Origin: Oscillospiraceae bacterium
Lineage (GTDB): Bacteria; Bacillota; Clostridia; Oscillospirales; CAG-272
Reading direction: 5' to 3'
DNA: 53,977 nt
NCBI GenBank assembly: GCA_015065215.1
Contig: SVQT01000010.1
Location: 1 to 53,977 of the forward strand
Numbering within the stretch: position 1 is the first letter of the stretch; each line of letters begins with the position of its first letter. The position numbers were made by a program, and so were the translations under genes. The notes below the pieces were generated by a model that saw only the letters and a program-made list of their open reading frames with translations, made no database searches and was not told the DNA's origin. Positions 41,619-50,746 of the stretch are shown one piece after another.

Positions 41619-43490
41619 TTATACCTCAATGGCTTCGATCTCGGCAAGCCAAAGCGCAGAAGAAGCATCTGATGGCATTTGCCAGTCGCCACGGGGAGAA
41701 AGTCCTACCGAGCCGATCTTCACGCCGTCGGGAACGCAGTTGCGCTTGAACTGTTGATTGAAAAATCTGCGCCAGAATACCGTGAGCCACTTTTTGATGG
41801 TGGCGCCGTCAAAAACGCCGTTAAAGGCAAGCTTTGCCAATGCATAGATCTTGGCGGGCGTGTATTGATAGCGCACTGCCCAGTACAAAAAGAAATCGTG
41901 AAGGGCGTAAGGGCCGACCAGATCCTCGGTTTTTTGCGCGATCTTGCCCACCGCGTCCGGGGGCAAGAGCTCGGGGCTGATGGGGGTGTCTACTACGCGT
42001 AGAAGCACCTCGCTGGCTTTGGGGAACACATTTTCCTCGGCAATGGAGGTCACGATCCAGCGGACCAGGGTTTTGGGTACATCGCCGTTCACGCTGTACA
42101 TGCTCATATGGTCACCATTGTAGGTGCACCAGCCAAGCGCCATCTCCGAAAGATCGCCGGTACCCAGCACAATGCCGCCAATTTGGTTGGCAATGTCCAT
42201 CAGCACCTGGGTGCGCTCACGGGCTTGGGCGTTCTCATAAGTGACAGAATAATCCTTGGGATCGTGGCCGATGTCCTTGAAGTGTTGCAAAACCGCTTCC
42301 TTGATCGAAACGGTGCGGGAGGTCACGCCAAGTGCCGTCATCAACGCAAGGGCGTTTTGCAGCGTTTCGTCTGAGGTGCCGAAGCAAGGCATCGTCACCG
42401 CTGTAATGTTGGTGTTGGGTAACCCCAGCTTTTCCATGGCACGTGCGGCAACCAAAACAGCCAGTGTGGAATCCAGACCGCCGGAAATGCCGATGGTCAG
42501 CTTACCGCCGGTGATCGAAAGACGGCGGGCGAGGGCGGCGGCCTGCATTTCGTAAATTTCCAGACAGCGCGCCACACGCGCGGCTCTGTCATCCGGAATG
42601 AAGGGCAGGCGGCTGATCTGCAAAAGTGAGCCGTCGGAGGCGGCAAGAGATACGGGCAGAGAGAATCTATTGCCAGTGGTAGGGGCAGTGGTGGCGCGAC
42701 AGCGGTCGTAACGGATCTTGCCCAGATCAATATCTGCCACCAACAGATAGTTGCTGTCGACGATGTTTTTGTTTTCTGCCACCGTCTTGCCATTCAATGC
42801 CATGATACCGTGACCCGAATAAAGCAGATCCGCAGTAGATTCCTCCGCGCCCGCGTGAACAGAAATGCAAGCGGCAATCTCCTGGGCGGATGTTTCCAAT
42901 ACCGTGCGCTGGCGGCGTTGACGCGCCCCCACCAAGGCGTTATCTGCCGCAAGATGTAAAATGACCTCGGCAGTGGCGGTGTCGGAAAGAAGATCGTTGC
43001 CGATCACAATTTTAAAGGTGGTACCGTCATTGGTTTCAAATAGGCAAGTATCGCTTACCGTGCCAAGCAGGCTTCCGTCTGTATCAAAAAGATCGCAGTC
43101 CGCATGCAGTCGCGAGGAGAAATAGCGGCGTTCGCCAATACTCAAATTGGATTTGACAACAATGGTGTTGAGCATAGCGCCGCTGATCACGGCGGCACCG
43201 TTATAGACGCGTCCTCCAGCCTTGATAGGTGTACCGATTACAACCAGCATATCCTCAGGTGTTGCGGTCGCAAGCTCCTGTAAAGCAAGTAGACATTGGT
43301 CTAACAGCACATCTGAGAAAAACAGATCGCCGCAGCTGGCGCCGGTCAGCGAAAGCTCCGGTGTAACCAGTACGGTTGCGCCTAGCTCGTGTGCTTCTTT
43401 GATACGTGCCAAAATGGCGTTTTTGTTATAGGTGACATCTGCCACCTTCAATGCGGGGACGGCCAATGCCAAACGCAAAATATCTTTCAT
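41619..43490 (-). CDS. nadE: NAD+ synthetase, glutamine-type with altered glutaminase site
   Basis: A 623-residue two-domain protein: an N-terminal nitrilase-like domain (about 1-290) and a C-terminal NAD synthetase (about 310-600), which amidates deamido-NAD with ATP and ammonia. The synthetase motif GISGGLDSTLAVLVAA is intact, as is GTGDLSEMALGW. In the nitrilase part, the Glu (TPELSLTG) and Lys (VVKSNLS) are seen, but the position of the catalytic Cys, usually in an ICEDLW motif, reads IGNDLL, with Gly at about residue 164 (codon at 43001-42999). Intact downstream frames argue against a sequencing frameshift. It probably uses free ammonia, or ammonia from another source. It has its own promoter and GGAGG site. 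Confidence 0.88.
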   Translation of the reverse strand: MKDILRLALAVPALKVADVTYNKNAILARIKEAHELGATVLVTPELSLTGASCGDLFFSDVLLDQCLLALQELATATPEDMLVVIGTPIKAGGRVYNGAAVISGAMLNTIVVKSNLSIGERRYFSSRLHADCDLFDTDGSLLGTVSDTCLFETNDGTTFKIVIGNDLLSDTATAEVILHLAADNALVGARQRRQRTVLETSAQEIAACISVHAGAEESTADLLYSGHGIMALNGKTVAENKNIVDSNYLLVADIDLGKIRYDRCRATTAPTTGNRFSLPVSLAASDGSLLQISRLPFIPDDRAARVARCLEIYEMQAAALARRLSITGGKLTIGISGGLDSTLAVLVAARAMEKLGLPNTNITAVTMPCFGTSDETLQNALALMTALGVTSRTVSIKEAVLQHFKDIGHDPKDYSVTYENAQARERTQVLMDIANQIGGIVLGTGDLSEMALGWCTYNGDHMSMYSVNGDVPKTLVRWIVTSIAEENVFPKASEVLLRVVDTPISPELLPPDAVGKIAQKTEDLVGPYALHDFFLYWAVRYQYTPAKIYALAKLAFNGVFDGATIKKWLTVFWRRFFNQQFKRNCVPDGVKIGSVGLSPRGDWQMPSDASSALWLAEIEAIEV

Positions 43491-43529
43491 TTATAACACC
43501 TCCGTTTGGTGTGATCTGCTTACCTTATT

Positions 43530-43558
43530 ATTATAACACCCTTTTGGCCAAAAAGCAA
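43530..43558 (-). promoter_or_regulatory. Sigma-A promoter for nadE
   Basis: On the minus strand: TTGCTT (43558-43553), 17-bp spacer, TATAAT (43535-43530), about 40 bp before the start. Confidence 0.72.
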
Positions 43559-43690
43559 GTGCGGGGCTAAAAAGAAGCTGCAAACACGCGCTTTTTAAAA
43601 ATATTAAAAACACGCTTCAAAAAATTAGAATAAAAATCGAGATTACAATTCAATATTAGAAAGTATTATACATAAATTGGAAAATTAATA

Positions 43691-43720
43691 AAAAGAAAGC
43701 GGCAACAGCCGCTTTCTTTT
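43691..43720 (-). terminator. Terminator of the mgl operon
   Basis: Arms AAAAGAAAGCGGC and GCCGCTTTCTTTT around a 4-nt loop, just past the mglC stop, with T runs on both strands. Confidence 0.8.
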
Positions 43721-44775
43721 TATCTGCGTACCAAATACTTGCGCATATCAATGGCACAGGCGATCAGAATGATCAGACCCTTGATGATATACTGCATGTT
43801 AGCGTCGATGCCCAAAAAGGTCAGACCCACAAAGATCAAACGCAACAATACCACGCCCAAAATCACACCGCTGATTTTACCGGTGCCGCCAACAAAGGAG
43901 ACACCGCCGATGACGCAGGCCGCAATGGCATCCAGCTCGTAGTTTAGCCCCGTGTTGGCGGAATTCGAGCCAATGCGTGCTGCCTCAATAAAACCGGTGA
44001 CAGCGTAGAGGACGCCTGCCAGCATAAAGACCAAAATGATGATTTTTTTAACATTAACACCCGACACGTTCGCGGCATCCGGATTAGACCCCACCGCAAA
44101 CATGTTTTTGCCGAAGGTGGTTTTATTCCAAACCACCCACATAATAGCGGTGATGACAAGTACATACCATACATAGTTGGGGATGGGAGTGCCGCCAAGT
44201 GAGATGATACTGCCTTTGATGAAATTGGTGTATCCGGTCGATAAACCGGAAAGCGACTGTCCGTTGTTATTGCCGATCATCAGGAAAAGCAAGAGCCCGC
44301 CGTAGACGATCAGCTGTGTGGAAAGTGTTACGATAAAAGGGTGAAGATGAAAGGTGGCGGTGCAAAAGCCGTTGATCAGACCGATCAGGGCACCGATGGC
44401 GATCACGATCAAAAAGACGACGAAAATCGGCATCGTGGAAAGCCCCGGAAACATTTTGCCAAGATAGTCGTTACTTTGGAGCAGTGCGGCGGCAACGCAG
44501 GAAACAAGTCCCACGATGCGGCCGGCAGAAAGGTCGGTGCCGGTCAAAATAATGGCACCGGCAATGCCCAACGCGATGGGCAGATTGGCGGCGGAAAGCG
44601 AGATGATATTGATAATAGAGGGCCAGGAAAGAAAGCGGGGATTGGCAAACTGAATCACAATGATTGCCGCCACCAGGAAAATATAAAGGGAATTGTTGAT
44701 CAGCAGCTCCCGCACATAGATGCCTCGCTCCCGCTTGTCCATGTTTTTGAATTTTTCGATCACTTTGATTTTCAT
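43720..44775 (-). CDS. mglC: Galactose/methylgalactoside ABC transporter permease
   Basis: A 351-residue inner-membrane permease with about nine or ten hydrophobic segments. The EAA-like stretch GSNPDAANVSGVNVKKIIILVFMLAG and the end NMQYIIKGLIILIACAIDMRKY are typical of MglC. LSLSAANLPIALGIAGAII and GTDLSAGRIVGL match the family N-terminal half. It forms the channel of the sugar importer together with MglA and MglB. It is the last gene, 43 bp after mglA, and is followed by a terminator. Ribose- or xylose-type permeases of the same superfamily are possible alternatives, but the match to MglC is better. Confidence 0.9.
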   Translation of the reverse strand: MKIKVIEKFKNMDKRERGIYVRELLINNSLYIFLVAAIIVIQFANPRFLSWPSIINIISLSAANLPIALGIAGAIILTGTDLSAGRIVGLVSCVAAALLQSNDYLGKMFPGLSTMPIFVVFLIVIAIGALIGLINGFCTATFHLHPFIVTLSTQLIVYGGLLLFLMIGNNNGQSLSGLSTGYTNFIKGSIISLGGTPIPNYVWYVLVITAIMWVVWNKTTFGKNMFAVGSNPDAANVSGVNVKKIIILVFMLAGVLYAVTGFIEAARIGSNSANTGLNYELDAIAACVIGGVSFVGGTGKISGVILGVVLLRLIFVGLTFLGIDANMQYIIKGLIILIACAIDMRKYLVRR

Positions 44776-44818
44776 GAAAAGTGTCCCTTCCTAAAGGCTT
44801 GCGCATCCTTTGCCAAGC

Positions 44819-46342
44819 CTATACGTTTTTTGCCGCTAATGTCATAATTTCCTCTTGGGTGGTGGTGGCGGCATCCACCTCGCCGGTGATCTCGCCCCCC
44901 GACATGACATAGATCCTGTGGCAAACGCCCATGAGCTCAGGCAATTCGCTGGAAACCATCAAAATGGATTTTCCCGACTCTGCCAGTTCCTGCATTAGCT
45001 GATAAATTTCGTATTTGGCGCCCACATCAATCCCGCGGGTGGGTTCATCTAAAAGCAGGATCTCGGGGGTGGTGAGCAACCAGCGTGCCAGAATAACCTT
45101 TTGCTGATTGCCACCTGACAGCGTGCGAATTTGTGTCTCTTTTGAGGCGGTTTTCACGCTGAGTCGCTCGATCATACGATCGGTATCGGCACGTCGCTCA
45201 CGGTCAGACAGGAGAATACGCCACCTGAGATATTTTCTCAATGCGGTGACGGTGGTATTTTCGGTAATATCCAAAATGCTGAAAATGCCGGTGGCACGTC
45301 GCTCCTCGGTCAGTAGGGCAAATCCGTTCGCGATGGCTTCGCGCGCGGTGCGGTTACGGATTTCTTTGCCGTGGAGATAAAGAGTGCCGCGTTCTCTTGT
45401 GGAAATGCCGAAGATGTTTTCTAAAAATTCACTTCGCCCGGCACCCGCCAGGCCGGCCAGACCCACGATCTCGCCCTTTTTGAGCGAGATCGAGACGTCC
45501 TTTACTTTGGTATAGCGAGAGGAGATCCCTTTTGTTTCAAATACCGTTTCGCCGATGCTTTTATTTTTTTGCGGAAAGCGATTGGAAAGCTCGCGTCCCA
45601 CCATCAAATGAATGATTTTTTCCATTGTCATCTCACTGGCGGATTCAGTCGCCACGTGCGCACCGTCGCGCATGACAGTGATCTCGTCTGAAATTTGCAG
45701 GATTTCCTCCATTTTGTGGGAGATATAGATGATGCCGCATCCCCGCTCCTTTAAGGTGCGGATAATGCGAAAGAGGTGCCCGACCTCCTCATCGGCAAGC
45801 GAGGAGGTGGGCTCATCCAGTACAATGATTTTGGCGTGATAGGAAACCGCTTTGGCAATCTCCGCCATTTGCCGTTCAGCCACAGACATGGTGGACATCA
45901 TGCGGGTGGGATCAATGGATAGGCCCAGATCCTCAAAAATGGCACGGGTTTTTTGGGCCATTTCCTTTTCTGAGGTCAGCCCGAAGCGGGTCGGGTAGCG
46001 CCCCAGCCAGATGTTGTCCATGACATTGCGTTGCAGAGCTTGATTCAATTCCTGATGCACCATGGCAACACCCTTATCCAAAGCATGTCGGGGATTTTTA
46101 AACTCGACCCGTTCCCCCTCTAAATAGATTTCGCCCCCATCCTTTTCATAGATGCCGAAAAGGCACTTCATCAGGGTGGATTTGCCGGCACCGTTCTCTC
46201 CCATTAAGGCGTGAACGGTACCGGCTTTGACCGTCAGGTGCACATGGTCCAGCGCACGTACACCGGGGAAATTTTTTACAATGTCCCGCATTTCCAGCAA
46301 GACAGGGTCAAAGGCCTGCTCTTTAACCGAGATATTTTGCAT
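44819..46342 (-). CDS. mglA: Galactose/methylgalactoside ABC transporter ATPase
   Basis: A 507-residue double ATP-binding protein. The first half has MGENGAGKST (Walker A), the QMAEIAKAVSYHAKIIVLDEPTSSL segment with a variant signature (VAERQ) and Walker B; the second has the degenerate GLAGAGRSEFLE, a good LSGGNQQKVILARWL signature and LLLDEPTRGIDVG. This arrangement is normal for sugar ABC ATPases. The start MQNISVKEQAF at 46342 overlaps the end of mglB by 20 bp, which suggests translational coupling. An upstream in-frame Met would extend the overlap; the family-like start LLEMRDIVKNFPGVRALD begins about 27 residues in. Confidence 0.9.
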   Translation of the reverse strand: MQNISVKEQAFDPVLLEMRDIVKNFPGVRALDHVHLTVKAGTVHALMGENGAGKSTLMKCLFGIYEKDGGEIYLEGERVEFKNPRHALDKGVAMVHQELNQALQRNVMDNIWLGRYPTRFGLTSEKEMAQKTRAIFEDLGLSIDPTRMMSTMSVAERQMAEIAKAVSYHAKIIVLDEPTSSLADEEVGHLFRIIRTLKERGCGIIYISHKMEEILQISDEITVMRDGAHVATESASEMTMEKIIHLMVGRELSNRFPQKNKSIGETVFETKGISSRYTKVKDVSISLKKGEIVGLAGLAGAGRSEFLENIFGISTRERGTLYLHGKEIRNRTAREAIANGFALLTEERRATGIFSILDITENTTVTALRKYLRWRILLSDRERRADTDRMIERLSVKTASKETQIRTLSGGNQQKVILARWLLTTPEILLLDEPTRGIDVGAKYEIYQLMQELAESGKSILMVSSELPELMGVCHRIYVMSGGEITGEVDAATTTQEEIMTLAAKNV

Positions 46343-47390
46343 ACGGAATACGAATCTTTCTGACAGCTTCATCAACGGGGAGGTTTTCTGTGCCGCTCAT
46401 CAATTCTTTGTTTTCATCCAAAGCGTTTGCAGTCAGTAACGAGAGGGTGCTGGACATGCCGGCGGCATCTTGTTGAATGGTGCCCACCATCTTGCCGTCT
46501 TTGATCAAGGTTTTTGCCGCCTCAGTGGCATCTACACCAAAGACCGGGATAGTAGGCGAGCTCCCCCCCTTGTTGAACCCGGCAGCGTCCAATGCCGAGA
46601 TGGCCCCTTCTGCCATACTGTCGTTATTGCAGATCACCAGTTCGATCATATTACCGTTGGCGGCGTTATAGGAGGCGAGAGCGGTGTTCATATAGTTGTT
46701 TGCCGCCGCGGAGGACCATTGACCGTTCTGGTCAACATGATAGCCGTTTTGATTGGCTGGATCATAGAAGCGGAGCGCTGGCTTTCCTGCCGCCAAAAGC
46801 ATTTCGTTTGCTTTTTCAACGCTGTATTTGGTGCGGTAGATCGCTTCATTATTGCCTTCTTCGCCCTTGAATAGAATATAAGAGATCACGCCGTCATTGT
46901 TCAGATCGATCTGATCATAGTTGTTTACAAGATACTCTCCGATCATTTCGCCTTGCAAGATACCGGCTTCCTCAGCACGTGTGCCGACATAAGCGCAATT
47001 TTCATAAGAGGAAATGATCGTATCACTGACCTCACGGTTAAAGAAGATCAGGGGAATACCGGCATCCTTGGCAAGGTTAACAATTTCCTGTGCCGCATCG
47101 TCTGAGCCGGTGTTGACAATATTGACCAGCAACGCCTTTGCGCCTTTGGTGATGGCCGTACGGATTTGCTCGGTTTGGGTTGTCTGGTTGCCGTTGCCGT
47201 CATAATCCTGATAGGAAAAACCTGCTCTGCCGAGCTCTGCGCCCAACGTACCGCGCACAGAAGAAACATAGGTGTCGCTGAAGGTGTAATAAAAGACATG
47301 AACATCGGCATCCCTGTTGCCGCCGCAGGCGGTAAGCACACCAACCGACAAAAGGAGCGCCAGTAGAATGGCAAGAATACGGGTCTTCAT
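46323..47390 (-). CDS. mglB: Galactose-type ABC transporter substrate-binding lipoprotein
   Basis: A 355-residue lipoprotein binding a monosaccharide outside the membrane. The signal peptide ends at a lipobox, LTAC (Cys near residue 22), for lipid attachment. The calcium-binding loop DLNNDGVISY, as in E. coli galactose-binding protein, is near residue 165, and CNNDSMAEGAISAL and VFGVDATEAAK are family motifs. The usual aromatic ligand residues could not be checked in detail. It is the first gene of the mglBAC operon, with a GGAGG site. It may bind galactose, glucose or a methyl-glycoside; the glycosidases in the window make galactose-type release plausible. Confidence 0.9.
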   Translation of the reverse strand: MKTRILAILLALLLSVGVLTACGGNRDADVHVFYYTFSDTYVSSVRGTLGAELGRAGFSYQDYDGNGNQTTQTEQIRTAITKGAKALLVNIVNTGSDDAAQEIVNLAKDAGIPLIFFNREVSDTIISSYENCAYVGTRAEEAGILQGEMIGEYLVNNYDQIDLNNDGVISYILFKGEEGNNEAIYRTKYSVEKANEMLLAAGKPALRFYDPANQNGYHVDQNGQWSSAAANNYMNTALASYNAANGNMIELVICNNDSMAEGAISALDAAGFNKGGSSPTIPVFGVDATEAAKTLIKDGKMVGTIQQDAAGMSSTLSLLTANALDENKELMSGTENLPVDEAVRKIRIPYAKYLG

Positions 47391-47510
47391 AAAAAACCTC
47401 CTGTTTTTTGATTAAAGTGGAAAACGTGATAGAAATTCACGCTCTTTGCGGATAGTATGTCACGCTTTTTCGCGCTTTATGAGGGTAAGAGTGCAAAATT
47501 TGTTTGTTTG
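47391..47510. other. mglB upstream region
   Basis: 120 bp between mglB and a terminator. It must hold the mgl promoter, but I see no good -35/-10 pair. Short inverted sequences (GCGTGA...TCACGC type) near 47428-47466 may be regulator sites. Confidence 0.4.
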
Positions 47511-47559
47511 AAAAAAAGCAGATCACAAAGGAAATTTCTTCCTTGTGATCTGCTTTTTT
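47511..47559. terminator. Bidirectional terminator
   Basis: AAAAAGCAGATCACAA pairs with TTGTGATCTGCTTTTT, with additional pairing inside. It lies past the minus-strand TIM-barrel gene at 47655-48569, and also insulates mglB. Confidence 0.85.
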
Positions 47560-47654
47560 GCTGTTTTTTGCTGGCGCAATTGCTTTCCTTGCCCCCAAGG
47601 GCGGATTGGACGAGTGAATGTCCTTGAAGGTCATCACGTCAGCAGGCTTTTTTC

Positions 47655-48569
47655 TTATTCCTCAAAGATGTTGTAAGCGGAGAGGATATATTTGGCGGTT
47701 TCATACATCAGCGCCTCGGCTTGCTGCTGTAAATGCAAGGGGGGCGCCAGCAGTCGGGTGTCCTTTTCAAAGCTACGTCGCTTGTGGGGCCAGCTGCCCG
47801 CGTCACGCAGAAGCGAGCCGCATTCCAGGGTAAAATAGCCCTTGAAATCGGCATCGATCAAGGCGTGCATCAGCTCGTCGTTGTTCAGCGTGCCGCAATA
47901 GGGCATGGTGTGCGCATCCGAAAGGCCGTAGTTGTCATTGTAATGGATGGCGTAAAGCTCCTTGCCAAGTTTTACAATCTCATCATATTGCGCTCCTTCG
48001 CAATTGGCGTGGCCGGTATCCCAGCAAACGTGAACTTGCGGGTGGTCGATATAGGAGAGAAATTCCAGTATGTCCGCGGCACTGTTGGGATAATACATAT
48101 CTCCCATATTGATCTGACAGGAGTTTTCGACCAGAATATTCACGCCGCACGCCTCCGCAGTGGGCAGAAATTTGCGACAGTAGGCTCTGTTTTTCTCAAA
48201 GGATTCCTCCTTGGAGAGATTCTTTGCCCAGCCGAAATGTAACACGTTGTTGGGGATGCCCAGTGCCCCGCAGACCTCAATCGAGCGCAGAACAGACTTT
48301 TGCAAAAAGGCGTGATCCGTGACCTTGGGGGAAAGATAATTGGTGCCGGGCGCGTGTGCCTGCACAAATTGCATCCCCAGCTCATCGGCGGTGTTTTTCA
48401 GCCGTTTGACCTCGTTTTTCCAGTCGTCGCTCATGAGAGGAGAAGCGGGAGAGAGCGAATACATGCTCAGGTCAATATAGCGAAAGCCTGTGCGGTGTAG
48501 CTCGCGGATGCGGTCGGTATCGGTGGAACAGTAGCGACCGAAATCGCTGGTGGTGGTAGCGATCTTCAT
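47655..48569 (-). CDS. Sugar phosphate isomerase/epimerase-like TIM barrel
   Basis: A 304-residue protein of the xylose-isomerase-like TIM-barrel family (AP endonuclease 2 fold). It starts MKIATTTSDFGRYCSTD and shows NVLHFGWAKNLS, ILVENSCQINMG (a metal-binding Glu), VCWDTGHANCEG (Asp/His), YAIHYNDN (His) and FTLECGSLL (Glu), the usual metal ligands of this family. Members act on ketoses, inosose or tagatose-type sugars. The ATG at 48569 is set by AAAGGAG, rejecting a longer frame that would run into the promoter. It is transcribed alone from 48602-48630. Confidence 0.85.
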   Translation of the reverse strand: MKIATTTSDFGRYCSTDTDRIRELHRTGFRYIDLSMYSLSPASPLMSDDWKNEVKRLKNTADELGMQFVQAHAPGTNYLSPKVTDHAFLQKSVLRSIEVCGALGIPNNVLHFGWAKNLSKEESFEKNRAYCRKFLPTAEACGVNILVENSCQINMGDMYYPNSAADILEFLSYIDHPQVHVCWDTGHANCEGAQYDEIVKLGKELYAIHYNDNYGLSDAHTMPYCGTLNNDELMHALIDADFKGYFTLECGSLLRDAGSWPHKRRSFEKDTRLLAPPLHLQQQAEALMYETAKYILSAYNIFEE

Positions 48570-48601
48570 AGTGGTTGCTCCTTTCGGTGGATCTTGATTG
48601 C

Positions 48602-48630
48602 ATTGTAGCATAAAACACGGCAAAAAGCAA
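48602..48630 (-). promoter_or_regulatory. Sigma-A promoter for the TIM-barrel gene
   Basis: On the minus strand: TTGCTT (48630-48625), 17-bp spacer, TACAAT (48607-48602). Confidence 0.68.
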
Positions 48631-48631
48631 G

Positions 48632-48660
48632 AAAAATCCCCCCATTTGGGGGGATTTTTT
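48632..48660 (-). terminator. Terminator of the Gfo/Idh pair
   Basis: AAAAATCCCCCCA pairs with TGGGGGGATTTTT around a 2-3 nt loop, just past the stop of the minus-strand Gfo/Idh gene. Confidence 0.85.
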
Positions 48661-48667
48661 CTGCGTT

Positions 48668-49615
48668 TTAAGCCCGATAAGCCATTTCCATCATACGCGT
48701 CAGCGCCTTCGCCTCCTCAATGCCGCAGCCGGGCAGAGGCTTGCCGTCGAGAAACTGCTGGATGGGGGAGGGGAGCGCATCGCCGAGCTCCACCTCAACC
48801 GACTTGCCGTCGGTCGCCTTACTGCGCTTGTAGACGCGCTCGTTTTCCATACGAACCGAGCCAAGCTCGCCGTGTGCCTCGAATACAACCGGGGAGCCAC
48901 CGGAAACAAAGCCAGTCTCGTTGATGGCGATCGCACCGTCCTCAAAGTTCATTACGGTGACAGCATTATCCTCCACCATGTCCTTGTTTGTTGCTACCGT
49001 GTCGGGATTTTGACAGCAAACGGTGAAGGTTGAGGCGGCGGAAACGGGCATTCCGAGCAGCCAATGGATGAGATACATACCGTGGGCGCCCAGATCGATC
49101 ATGGCACCGCCGCCACATTCCCGCTGATTATAAAAGTGGGGCGGAAGCCATCCCGCAGTGCTGCCGGAGTGGCAGTTGCGGAAGCGCACATAATTGATCC
49201 TGCCAAGCTCCCCGCTGTCCGCGATCTGCTTGACCGCCATACGTGCGGCTCTGTACTTGTGCACCAGCGAGATGGTGAAGCGCACGCCGTTTTCCGCAAT
49301 CGCGCGCTCAATGCGTGCGCAGTCATCGGAGGTGAGCGCCAGTACCTTTTCGGTGAAGATGTGCTTTTTGGCGTTGGCGATGCGGATGATATCCTCGGCG
49401 TGGTCGCAGGTGGCAGAGCAGACGATCACGCCCTCTGCCTCGCTTGCCAGCAGATCCTCGGGGGTGGAGAAGCGGGGAATGGCGTGCTTTTCCAAAAAGG
49501 CGGCGGCAAGCGCATCATCCCGCTCGTAAAAGCCGATGACCTCGTTTTCCTTCATAGCAGCCTTGGTGTAGTCTGTGGCGTGGACGTGCCAAACGCCGAA
49601 AATTGCTACCTTCAT
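48668..49615 (-). CDS. Gfo/Idh/MocA family oxidoreductase, second in pair
   Basis: A 315-residue NAD(P)-dependent oxidoreductase. The N-terminus MKVAIFGVWHVHATDYT replaces the classic GxGxxG with GVWHVH, a deviation also seen in the Gfo/Idh gene at 25928. The EKP-like motif reads HIFTEKVLAL and GGGAMIDLGAHGMYLIHWL carries the Asp/His expected for catalysis. The C-terminal half is the mixed beta-sheet domain. It overlaps the upstream paralog by 4 bp (ATGA). Substrate unknown; an unusual sugar or inositol is likely given the isomerase, AraC and GH20 neighbours. Confidence 0.86.
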   Translation of the reverse strand: MKVAIFGVWHVHATDYTKAAMKENEVIGFYERDDALAAAFLEKHAIPRFSTPEDLLASEAEGVIVCSATCDHAEDIIRIANAKKHIFTEKVLALTSDDCARIERAIAENGVRFTISLVHKYRAARMAVKQIADSGELGRINYVRFRNCHSGSTAGWLPPHFYNQRECGGGAMIDLGAHGMYLIHWLLGMPVSAASTFTVCCQNPDTVATNKDMVEDNAVTVMNFEDGAIAINETGFVSGGSPVVFEAHGELGSVRMENERVYKRSKATDGKSVEVELGDALPSPIQQFLDGKPLPGCGIEEAKALTRMMEMAYRA

Positions 49616-50697
49616 GCGAAATACACCGGCTTTCCGGTTTTGGAGGATTCATAGATCGCCTCCAGGATTTTCGAGACCACCAGTGCCTGCTCGGGCAGTA
49701 CCACGGGGTCAGTGTCTTCGACAATGGCCTTGATCCAGTTTGCCGCCTCTACCTCTGCAGGCGAACTTGCCGCGCCGCTGTAGAAGGCAACGCCGCCCTT
49801 CTTGGTGTTGACCAGCGTTTCGGTCTGTCGGTCAAATTCGATCTTGTTCAGCTTCAGCTCGTCGTTCTTGATCTGCAAGCCCGCCTTGCTGCCGCAAAGC
49901 ACACAGCTGCCCTCTGCCACGGGCTCGGCGGTGTTCAGTGCCCAGCTGGTCTCCAGCATAATGGTGGCACCGTTCTTCATACGGATGAACGCACACGCTG
50001 CCTCCTCCAGAGCGGTCGTGCTGACGCCGTTGTCCCCCCAGATGTTGCCTGCCTCGGGGTGCTCCAGCTTTTTGTGGGTCTTGCCCACCACCATTTCCGG
50101 CTCGTAGTTGTTCATCAGGTAAAGGGTCAGATCAAGGGAGTGAGTGGCAATATCGATGATGGGACCGCCACCCTGTGCCTCCTCATCCAGAAATACGCCC
50201 CAGTTGGGGGTGCCGCGGCGGCGGATCGCCAGACAGTTGGCGTAATAGATCTCGCCCAGAGCGCCGGAGTCGATGTACTTCTTGGCATAAATGCTCTGGG
50301 GTTTTTGTCTGTGCTGATAACCGATGGTCAGCTTTTTGCCGGTTGCCTTGGCTGCCTCATACATTCTTCTGGCATCTGCCGCAGTCTTTGCCATAGGCTT
50401 TTCGCACATAACGTGCTTGCCTGCATACAGGGCATCCACCGTGATGTCCGCGTGCTCGCGGTTGGGGGTCAGCACGTGTACGACCTCGATCTGTGCATCC
50501 TGCAAAAGCTCCTTATAATCGGTATAGACAATGGCATCAGGCGTACCGTACTGCGCCTTTGCCTTTTCCGCACGCTCGGGAATAATATCACAAAACGCTA
50601 CCATTCTGACGTTCGGAACCTTGGCGAGAGAGGGCATATGCTTGCCGTTGGCAATGCCGCCGCATCCGATGATACCGATTTTTACAATTCTGCCCAT
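49612..50697 (-). CDS. Gfo/Idh/MocA family oxidoreductase, first in pair
   Basis: A 361-residue NAD(P)-dependent oxidoreductase with a standard VKIGIIGCGGIANGKHM Rossmann loop, the HVMCEKPMAKTAADA (EKP) catalytic motif and GGGPIIDIATHSLDLTLYLM with the Asp/His pair. An AAAAAGGAG site precedes ATG at 50697. It is the first gene of a two-gene transcript divergent from the AraC gene at 50826. The two paralogs in this pair differ clearly in the nucleotide loop, which suggests complementary oxidation and reduction steps rather than redundancy. Confidence 0.9.
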   Translation of the reverse strand: MGRIVKIGIIGCGGIANGKHMPSLAKVPNVRMVAFCDIIPERAEKAKAQYGTPDAIVYTDYKELLQDAQIEVVHVLTPNREHADITVDALYAGKHVMCEKPMAKTAADARRMYEAAKATGKKLTIGYQHRQKPQSIYAKKYIDSGALGEIYYANCLAIRRRGTPNWGVFLDEEAQGGGPIIDIATHSLDLTLYLMNNYEPEMVVGKTHKKLEHPEAGNIWGDNGVSTTALEEAACAFIRMKNGATIMLETSWALNTAEPVAEGSCVLCGSKAGLQIKNDELKLNKIEFDRQTETLVNTKKGGVAFYSGAASSPAEVEAANWIKAIVEDTDPVVLPEQALVVSKILEAIYESSKTGKPVYFA

Positions 50698-50746
50698 TTG
50701 TAAGATCTCCTTTTTGTTAAATTTTGAAAGGGGGGGCTACGATTTT

